NCBI GenBank assembly: GCA_033065855.1
Contig: JAVXUO010001816.1
Coordinates: 121,504-185,503 of the forward strand
Direction: 5' to 3'
DNA: 64,000 bases
Origin: Escallonia rubra
Taxonomy: Eukaryota > Streptophyta > Magnoliopsida > Escalloniales > Escalloniaceae
Shown here in pieces: positions 57,078 through 64,000 of the stretch; the first letter of the stretch is position 1, and every line of letters begins with the position of its first letter. A program made the position numbers and the translations under genes. The notes below the pieces were generated by a model. The model saw only the letters and a list, made by a program, of their open reading frames with translations, was not told where the DNA came from and ran no database searches.

Positions 57078-58280
57078 CTCAGAGTCAGAATACTCCAACG
57101 CCTCATGCGGCCTCTTCGGCCTAGGGCTGTCGCCTACTGAAGGGCCCGCGCTGCCACACTGCGCGCCCTCCATCATCCCCATTCTCACTGACGAAAGGAG
57201 ACCCTTACCGGCACCCGGTACCCTAGGCACGTGGGCTGGTGCTGGCTCGCGCGCAGTAACACCTCTCCCACCACCACCTCGGGTCTCATGTCTCCATGTC
57301 GCGCACCATACTCTGAAACACCGGTGACCAATGCAGTCATGCCGGACTGCTTCGCCACCTGTAGTGACACCAGTCCTAACCCCCTGTCACCAATGAAGAC
57401 ATCAACCCGCGGCCTGTCGGATGGCCCCTGCACTAACCACTCATACCACGTAGTCCGCACTCTCTCCCACCAACGGGCATACCCAACTGTGACCACTCCG
57501 GTGGACAACGAACTAGGTCTCCTCCACTCGTCCGTCAGTGTCGGCCACGAACGCGCCTTCCCTAGCATGACATACCAGAAGGCCGTGTCAACATTCCAAG
57601 GTCGGGCATAACCACAGGGGGGCTCCAGATCATAGCCAAAGGACAAGACTAAGCGGTCTGGGCTGTAATGTGCAACGTAATACCGGCACACGGCTGGCTT
57701 CTCGCCATCATCGGTCAATACCGGAAGCCATCTAAGGAAGAAGGCCACTAGCAGGGATACCTCAAGGTCTGTCAAGTCTGCTCTGTTGTGCAACCGTGAA
57801 CCGATGTCACGCAAATGCATCCAGGGAGGAGTCCCGTATGAAGAGTGCATGTTGACATACAGACGGCTAAGGCATGCGTCTCGCACATCGAACACCTGTG
57901 ATAACTAGCACGCAGGCCTCTTGCTGCCAACCCAAGCATAAACCCGTCCACCCGCGTACCACTTTGATACTTCCATGGACTTCCCTGGACGCGTCACTGT
58001 TACCTTCCTCAGCGAGGGCTGTACCTTCGGGTATCCCAAAGGCCTGTAGTCTACGTAGCACTCGAACAGATACCTCTGCAAGAACATCCAATCGACATAG
58101 GTCGACACCTGATACCGCCCATACGATCTTTGCATGTCATTCGAAAACTGGTCTAGACGTGAATACAAAGTGCCTAAGTATATCGGTGCCAAACCAATGC
58201 GGTTGCCTGCAGCCATCCGCACCGCTAACGGGAAGACCTTCTGAGAAACACCATCCTCAGGTGTCCCCTCCAACACAAAC
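57078..58280 (-). pseudogene. Antisense PMD gene, middle exon with nonsense codon and frameshift
   Basis: Starts after acceptor atatgtatag with FVLEGTPEDGVSQKVFPLAV, then GLAPIYLGTLYSRLDQF, typical of the second half of the plant mobile domain (PMD). A TAG at 57907-57905 interrupts; the same frame continues VFDVRDACLSRLYVNMH.., GTPPWMHLRDIGSRL, and YARPWNVDTAFWYVMLGKAR. A frame change near 57230-57330 leads to a basic linker (PRPKRPHEALEYSDSE) that ends at donor gttagt (57077). Confidence 0.75.
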
Positions 58281-58489
58281 CTATACATATAGAAAATGAG
58301 ACACCCGTCATGACCAACCCACCCTAGCAGAATATGCGATATAACACATGGCAGCATGCTACATTACTTATCTTTGTTCTTAAGCATGTTTTTTTTTCTC
58401 TAAGTATAACAATCAACACACTACATGTACAAAGCAATGGATATGCAGCATACGAGTAATGCAAGGATGAAAATAACAAAACGGCGTAC

Positions 58490-59493
58490 CTTGAAAGAAA
58501 CATGGCAAGGAAGGCAGATAGCTCGTATCTCTCATCCATGTAACAAGGACCCATATGGAAGTCATCGTCCGACATCACCCTCTGCCCGGGCCGCATGACC
58601 ACTGTGCCATAGAAGTGCTGAATACACCGACTATACGTGCCTTTGCGGTTGAGCTTTGTATCCGACAGAAAACCACTCAACGCCTTGACAGTCAAGCGCT
58701 CCTCCGCTGTCAACTTCAGTACGCGGGCATCCTCTGTCCCATGCATCGGTAGGCCGGTCAATGTCACGACATCCAGAAGCGTCGGACCAATCTCCCCGAA
58801 CTCCGTAATGAAGGTGTGCGTCTGTGAGCTCCACCGCGAAAGTAAAAGTGTGAGGCCGCTAATGTCCCTCACAAGATCAACACCCTTGTACGTCGCCTCC
58901 ACCGCCGCTACTAGCCCAAGCACCTCCAACCTCTCTCTCCAAACCTCGCACCCCAAGATGTACACGCACTAAAAGCCCCAACCGGCCGGCGTGACATTGT
59001 GGCTCTTGAACACGACAGGTGACCACGGAATGTCCTCACGCTCAGCCAACAAACTCGGTACATACCGTGGCGACATCACGGGAGCAACATCGAAGCTCGG
59101 CGCACGGACATACGGTGAAGGGACCATAGGACCATCACCCATCGATGAAGAGCTCCAAGGCACAAAAAACACCTCAGCAGACACTCGTCGCGCCAACTCC
59201 CTCCACAACCCTTCGGGTAGACACCCGGGCACCGCCCCCTTCGCGGTCAGTAATGCGTTGCTCTGACTTGGAGTCTGATCAAAGCTCCTCTCTCCACCAT
59301 TGGCAAAACTCAAAGGCACTCCCGATGCATCAACCGGCACCGGTGCGTCCTCATCGTCATCAAGCATGTCGCTCCGCGGCAACTGTGAATGCCCACTCGC
59401 CCCGCCGCGGCGCCGCGCACTTTGCTTTTTCCTTGACTTCTTTCGGGCTCCTCCATCATCACCCATCACGCCAAGAGAATCCAAGCCGTGCAT
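58490..59493 (-). pseudogene. Antisense PMD gene, first exon with nonsense codon
   Basis: First ATG MHGLDSLGVMGDDGGARKKS, a basic, Arg/Lys-rich N-terminus likely to be nuclear. TAG at 58971-58969, after which the same frame carries the PMD core: CEVWRERLEVLGLVAA, RWSSQTHTFITEFGEIGPTL, LDVVTLTGLPMHG. This GE-x-x-x-TL-x-DV-x-x-L-x-GLP pattern is the PMD signature known from MAIN/MAIL1 and transposon-borne relatives. Ends at donor gtacgc; the 209-bp intron (58489-58281) restores the frame across ..FLSR|FVLEG. PMD proteins act in transposon silencing and gene expression; here the gene is antisense cargo between pol and the 3' end, now decayed. Confidence 0.8.
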
Positions 59494-60116
59494 GGTTTGC
59501 CCGGCATCGACCGCTTTCCCCTTCGCCTTGCATTTTCCTCTTCTTCCCTCCTTCTTCTCCTTTCTTCCCTTTCTTCTTCCCTTTTCCTCTCCCTTTCTTC
59601 CCTTTCTTCCTCCCTTCTTCTCCTCCTCTCCTCCCTCTCTTCCCCTCCCTTCTCCCTTTCCCCCTCCCCTCTTCCCCCTTCCCCCTCACTGCCACTGCCA
59701 ACCCGCGCCATGCTAGGCGGCCTCGGCCTTGGCAACGCCTCGGCCTCGGCCCCGGCGAAGCCTTGGCCTCGGCCGGCCTTGGCATTCCCTCCATCACCCC
59801 CTCCTTTTTCCCTCCCATCCACACCCTCCAAGCCACCACTTCGGCCGCGCCCCTCCACGCCCCTTCCAACAGCGCCATGGTCAGCCTCGGCCCCTTGGTG
59901 TGCCTTGGCCGCCGCCGAGGTTCGGCCATGGCCTCTCCCACCTTGTGCTCCAACTCCTCTTCCTTGTTGCATCCTCCTAGCCTCTTGTGAAGTCCTCAAC
60001 ATCACCATGTGGGTCTCCAAGCCTTCCTTCTTTTTCTTCTTCCTCTCTTTGCTTTCTCTTCTCTCCTCTCTTTTTTTGGTTAAGTCTTTCCTTCCCTCTC
60101 AAAAGTCTTGAAAGAT
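59494..60116. repeat. Pyrimidine-rich tract and GGCC(T/C)(C/T)GGCC-rich low-complexity DNA
   Basis: 59515-59690 is a long run of C and T (cttcttcccttt type) on the + strand. 59700-59945 is rich in ggcctcggcc and ccttggc. Long ORFs on both strands here (for example 59145-59990 +, 59466-60020 -) are products of skewed composition and show no domains. Probably promoter or leader of the antisense PMD gene or Tat 3' region. Confidence 0.6.
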
Positions 60117-60714
60117 AAGACTCCCACCTAACTTCCCCCCCCAAATCCATCACATCAAATCAAATTCTCAATTTCCCCCCCAAAACTCCGCACCAACTCT
60201 TTTAGCGTTCCATTTTTTAAACGTCGACTTTTTCTAACGCGTTTTTATTTTTGGCAAACAACATCATTATTTCACGTTCATAATTTAACGTCGCTATCAA
60301 AATCAATTTTTTGCGCTATTTCTTTTTTCCACGCTAACGCCAACGGACACGCATGTTACATTTTGTTTTCATCATTTCGTTTTTTCCTCGAGTTCGCCGT
60401 TACGCTGTGCCCGTTACCGATTTATTTTCGCAAAAAAAAATGAAAATTTCCAAATTCCAAGGAAATTTCCGCTCCCTCACGTTTTCCAAATTCCAAGGAA
60501 ATTTCAAAGCCTAACGCTTATGCGTGCGGCGCCCGCTGAGGTTGCCCCTCCGCGCACACTACACGCAAGGGGCTTATTTTTCCAACCTATTCTGGTCATA
60601 CCCAAGGGCCCAATAGGGGTCCCATTTCACGCGAACACGTTGACATTGTCAACGGTCAATTTTCCAACGCATCAAACCGGTCAGCGCCCGCGCACCCAAG
60701 ACACGTGTTTTTCT
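60117..60714. other. Tat 3' region, no gene
   Basis: Contains many acg/cgt words (aacgtcga, taacgcgt, ctaacgccaacgg) and a duplicated gttttccaaattccaaggaaatttc (around 60445 and 60481). No convincing ORF. Confidence 0.45.
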
Positions 60715-61340
60715 CGCTTCGTGCGCGACTTTGACATTTTATTTTCGCGTCGACGTCACTAACGCTAGCACGTTCGTAACGCCAAGACCATCCGAACACC
60801 TTTTCATCAAAAACATCAGCCGACGGCACATTTGGACAAACAGGGTCAAGGGGCAATTGGCCTTGGCCAAACCCAGGGGGAAGGCCTCGGCCTTCCCCAT
60901 GCCATGGGGGTTGGCCTCGGCCTTCTGGAGGGGTTGACCACGGCCATTTTCCCCCGATGGTTCCCCTTTTTCCGCTTACCCCTTTTCACACTTTTTTTGC
61001 TTCGTACGCTTTGCACGTGACTTTGACATCTCGTTCGTCATGTAGGTACGATTTGCGTCGACACGCTCGTCATGATGCAAATTTCAGATTTGTATTTGCC
61101 CATCAAAACATGTACCGACGGCGCGCCCGAAGTTTGCAAAAGGAGAAGTGGCCTTGGGCTCCGAAAATGGAAGTTGGCCATTTGGCCTTGGCCAACCCCA
61201 GGGGGTCGGCCTCGGCCTTCCTCATGCCTAGGGGGTCGGCCTCGGCCTCCAGGAGGGGTTGGCCTTGGCCTTCCCCCATTTTTGGCCTATGGCCTCTCCC
61301 ATCGCGTGCACTTATTTTCTCGAGTCCTTGCACCTCCGCG
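60715..61340. repeat. Imperfect ~300-bp tandem repeat with GGCCTTGGCC motifs
   Basis: Two related blocks, about 60715-61000 and 61005-61320. Each has tttgacat-tcgt-cgtcgac text, then ggccttggccaacccaggggg, then ggcctcggccttcc-catgcc and ggaggggttg. Also related to 59700-59945. Confidence 0.6.
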
Positions 61341-61550
61341 ATGTTTACGGACGTTCGTACATCAACTCCGTGATGTCTGTCGTCCGATGCCCATGACCGC
61401 GCGCCGCTCTTGCGATGCCCATCACCCAAAGTCGCACGCTACCACTGAATAACTCGTCGTTGACAACTGCATACCATCACTCCCCAACTTTGTCACTACT
61501 ACATGTTGCATTCATTATCTTGTTATGACAGGTACACTTAGCTCACATCC
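61341..61550. other. Spacer, no gene
   Basis: Joins the GGCC-rich repeats to the first minisatellite. No ORF beyond those running in from the repeats. Confidence 0.4.
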
Positions 61551-61561
61551 TGTCTTCGGAA

Positions 61562-62040
61562 CACCCGACGCGCGCCCGCGCGCTATTCTCATGATACGTG
61601 CCCCGGCACCAAATATTGCTCCGCGACGTTCGTCACGGCGCCCTTGCGCCACTCTCATGATGCGTGTCCCGGCACCAAACATTGCTCCGCGACATTCGTT
61701 GCCGTGCCCTTGCGCAATCCTCATGATACGTGCCCCGACAACAAATATTGCTCCGCGACGTTCGTCGCCCCGCCCTTGCGCCCCTCTCATGATGCGTGTC
61801 CTGGCACCAAACATTACTTCGCGACGTTTGTCGTCGCACCCTTGCGCCATCCTCATGATACGTGCCCCGGCACCAAATATTGCTTCGCGACTTTCGTCGC
61901 CGCGCCCTTGCGCCACTCTCATGATATGTGTCCCGGCACCAAACATTGCTCCGCGATGTTCGTCGCCGTGCCCTTGCGCGATCGTCATGATATGTGCCCC
62001 CGGCACCAAGTATTACTTCGCGACGTTCGTCGCCGGCACC
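61562..62040. repeat. 66-bp minisatellite, about seven copies, alternating variants
   Basis: Unit: catgatacgtgccccggcac / caaatattgctccgcgacgt / tcgtcgccgcgcccttgcgc then cactct. Because 66 is a multiple of three, all frames stay open and give 22-residue periodic ORFs on both strands (61525-62577 +, 61515-62009 -); these are not taken as genes. Successive units alternate between gcgtgtccc..aaacatt and acgtgcccc..aaatatt, so the higher-order period is 132 bp. Confidence 0.9.
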
Positions 62041-62099
62041 AGGTATTGTCTCGTGCTACAGGCACCACGCCCATGCGCCACAATCATGTTACATGCTTC

Positions 62100-62545
62100 C
62101 GGGATGGGCTCACAACCTTATAGCCATCGCCTTCTCAATCACTGGGGGGCTTCGGCCCTCGTACCGGGATGGGCTCACAACCTTATGGCCATCGCCGTCT
62201 CAATCACAATGGGGCTTCGGCCCTCGTACCGGGATGGGCTCACAACCTTATATCGATCGCCGTCTCAATCACAGGGAGGCTTCGTCCCTCGTACCGGGAT
62301 GGGCTCACAACCTTATAGCCATCGCCGTCTCAATCACAGGGGGGCTTCGGCCCTCGTACCGGGATGGGCTCACAACCTTATAGCCATCGCCGTCTCAATC
62401 ACAGGGGGCTTCGGCCCTCGTACCGGGATGGGCTCACAACCTTATAGCCATCACCGTCTCAATCACAGGGGGGCTTCGGCCCTCGTACCGGGATGGGCTC
62501 ACAACCTTATAGCCATCGCCGTCACAGTCACGGGGGCTCCGGCAC
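62100..62545. repeat. 65-bp minisatellite, about seven copies
   Basis: Unit starts gggatgggctcacaacctta then tagccatcgccgtctcaatc then acaggggggcttcggccctc and gtacc. Copies are nearly identical, so amplification is recent. It lies in the Tat 3' region, which is known in plants as a source of new satellite repeats. Confidence 0.9.
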
Positions 62546-62597
62546 GAGGACCCCTCGCCATGGACTCCGAGCACTGAGCTGCGACTATGTCCACTCA

Positions 62598-63340
62598 TGT
62601 TACTGTTGATCGTCGACACCACCAGGGCAATGACCCCCGGGTCACTCCGGGACGGGAGCAGGTCCTCGGAGGGCATCGCGCCTAGTCCGCCTGGCAGTTG
62701 GCTACAGGGGTAACCCTCACCACTGTCAGGTTCTCTGCGCGTCTCTTGACGCACCTCGTGGGATTCAGTAAGGGCTTGGATTGGTGGCTGGGGCAACGGG
62801 TTTACTCTGATCATGCCGTCATGGTATGGTCAGTCTTCTCAGACAGGTAGAGCGACGCTGTGCGAGGCAGGCAACGCAAATTTGGGAACCGGCAGTCCAA
62901 CGGAGAACCGGTATTTTGGGACCCCCTGGTGACGTGTCACTCCCAGGGGACGACATGTGGCACTTTATGACATAAGCACACTGTTTCCTATAAATAGTGA
63001 ACTTTACAACTCAAAAAAGGGACTTCTTCTTCATTCTCACAAAAATCACTTTCTCACTCTAGAATTGGAGAGCTCTTGGATTCTAGAGAGAGAAACACAA
63101 AATTGGACATAACTTAAGATCGTAACATTGGACCCTGACTTGGACCTCGACTCGGACCCTGACTTGGACTATCGACTGTCGGCCCTGTTCGTCTTAGCTT
63201 TGCCTTCGCAGCACTGCCATTCCTCACGGCCCGTCTGGGAAGCCTTGCTCTCAGCCCTTACTCCGTCCTTGCTGTCTCTCACTTTGCATACTTGGAAGCT
63301 GACACGGACTGCAGCCTTTGTGGCACCTCCACGTAAGTAA
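62598..63340 (+). repeat. Probable 3' LTR of the Tat element (boundaries approximate)
   Basis: Follows the minisatellites and contains a promoter-like TATAAATA at 62989-62996, as expected of an LTR. A tgttactg at 62598 is a possible start. The end is placed before the LINE-like text near 63360. No second copy is in the window, so neither edge can be confirmed. The interior includes a short repeat (gaccctgacttggac, 63131 and 63155). Confidence 0.4.
62989..62996 (+). promoter_or_regulatory. TATA box in LTR-like end of Tat element
   Basis: TATAAATA in gtttccTATAAATAgtgaac, followed about 30-40 bases later by an A-rich leader and ttctcac repeats. Confidence 0.6.
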
Positions 63341-63359
63341 GAACCCACTTTCCTTGGTA

Positions 63360-63517
63360 TCAATGATTAAATCGGTATTATTAGGATTGTTAATCCATGT
63401 TATGGAAGTCTTTAAGTTACCTAAATATGTGTGTACTCAAATCGATCAAATCTTTGCACGATTTTGGTGGATTGGAAGCCCTGATCGTAAGTCCTCTCTT
63501 TGGATTGCGTGGAATGC
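63360..63517 (+). pseudogene. LINE (L1-type) reverse transcriptase C-terminal fragment
   Basis: The frame gives VFKLPKYVCTQIDQIFARFW then WIGSPDRKSSLWIAWNA, the familiar LINE RT-end pattern (F-x-LP..IC..I..FWW..). Only about 50 codons remain, with no domain before it; the frame is cut at ~63517 by what looks like another element. Confidence 0.6.
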
Positions 63518-64000
63518 AGTGTTATTAAAGGCGCAGATGCACCTGAGGCGCAAAAGGTCCCTGGAGCCTAGGTGTAGGCGCGCGCTTTTTTGAAGCGATG
63601 CACAAAATTAAAATAAATAAACAATAGTACATTAAAACAATAAAATTATGTTTAAAAAAATTAAGAACATAACAATTAACAAAGTTCCAAACACTAGAAA
63701 AAGTTCCAAATTTCATAACATCATAATTTAACAAACTTCTAACATTACAAAAGTCTTAAATCCACTGAAAAATAACAAATTACTAAATTCTGGAGTTAGT
63801 CCTGGAAATACATATAGCTTACACAGCAAGTGCAAAGGCACCTCCAAAAAAAGTTCCAAACTCAATGTACTTATTGACTATTACATACAATAATTTGCAT
63901 AACATCAAAGAGATGTTGGATGTATTTGGTAGATTTTATAATCCCATTCCAATGTTTATGTTGCTTATATGTTAACACTCCGGTGAAGGCACCAACAAAT
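63517..64000. mobile_element. Possible hAT-like element start (runs off the window)
   Basis: cagtgttattaaaggcgc interrupts the LINE frame and is followed by gcctaggtgtaggcgcgc, a start resembling known plant hAT-type non-autonomous termini. The rest of the window is AT-rich and non-coding. The other end is outside, so this stays tentative. Confidence 0.35.

Larger units (their letters stand above)
49040..63340 (+). mobile_element. Large Tat-lineage Ty3/gypsy element with antisense PMD gene (5' end missing)
   Basis: Order on the + strand: gag (49047-50712), protease (50794-51200), RT, RNase H, second RNase H, integrase (to ~55240), a spacer, an antisense PMD gene (59493-55690), GC-rich repeats and minisatellites (59500-62560), then an LTR-like end with a TATA box. 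The dual RNase H and the extra 3' region mark it as Tat. No 5' LTR or primer-binding site is present before gag, so the left end is truncated. GC content is higher than in the left half of the window. Confidence 0.8.

Noticed and set aside
59145..60111. Several ORFs of 140-280 codons on both strands
   Set aside because: Product of pyrimidine/purine skew and GGCC repeats; low-complexity Pro/Ser/Leu or Arg/Glu/Gly peptides without domains.
61515..62577. Long ORFs on both strands (350 and 164 codons)
   Set aside because: They are translations of 66-bp and 65-bp tandem units; the 66-bp period keeps frames open automatically.
1..64000. tRNA and rRNA genes
   Set aside because: I saw no cloverleaf-compatible A and B box pairs or rRNA text; tRNA-like words were only LTR primer-binding sites.

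Overview
The window looks like heterochromatic nuclear DNA of an angiosperm, most likely a eudicot. It is a stack of nested transposable elements and I found no ordinary host gene that I would defend. The evidence is plant-type Ty3/gypsy Tat-lineage polyproteins with two RNase H domains, a Sirevirus-type Ty1/copia element, a Mutator-like element (MULE), a CACTA element, plant mobile domain (PMD) and GRF zinc-finger coding sequence, and GT-AG introns.

Layout. 1-8.3 kb: remnants of an old Tat element in + orientation (gag at 1-560, RNase H and integrase at 5.75-7.8 kb). A Tat LTR in the opposite orientation interrupts it (1732-5747) and itself holds an old solo LTR (2421-5197). 8305-18504: a nearly complete, very young Sirevirus copia element with a perfect 5-bp target duplication (ctatc) and two almost identical 1.3-kb LTRs. 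It encodes gag, a pol split by two frame breaks, and an env-position ORF. 18.5-24.2 kb: the Tat 3' region, a 740-bp tandem duplication, and a non-coding LTR element with a ~1.3-kb interior. 24222-34403: a + strand Tat LTR split by a second non-coding element (25295-34243, LTRs with a 1293-bp interior). The 5' LTR of that element holds a 2.4-kb insert with ~210-bp inverted ends. 34.4-49.0 kb: a decayed - strand Tat pol gene, split by a solo LTR (36514-48159). That LTR was hit by a MULE (36661-44734; 9-bp target duplication, ~107-bp inverted ends), and the MULE was hit by a CACTA element (42231-44480; 3-bp target duplication) carrying a fragment of a subtilisin-like protease gene. 49.0-63.3 kb: a large, GC-richer + strand Tat element with decayed gag-pol, an antisense spliced PMD gene, two minisatellites and a TATA-bearing LTR-like end. 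63.3-64.0 kb: a LINE fragment and the start of a possible hAT-like element.

How the parts relate. The order of insertion can be read from the nesting: Tat pol, then solo LTR, then MULE, then CACTA is four layers deep. Three TE-carried cargo genes stand out: a two-exon GRF zinc-finger/membrane-segment gene inside the MULE, the subtilase prodomain fragment inside the CACTA element, and the antisense PMD gene in the Tat element. The long LTRs of the non-coding family all carry the same splice-site-like pattern, which suggests they make spliced non-coding transcripts. All functional names come from reading motifs by eye; no database search was possible.
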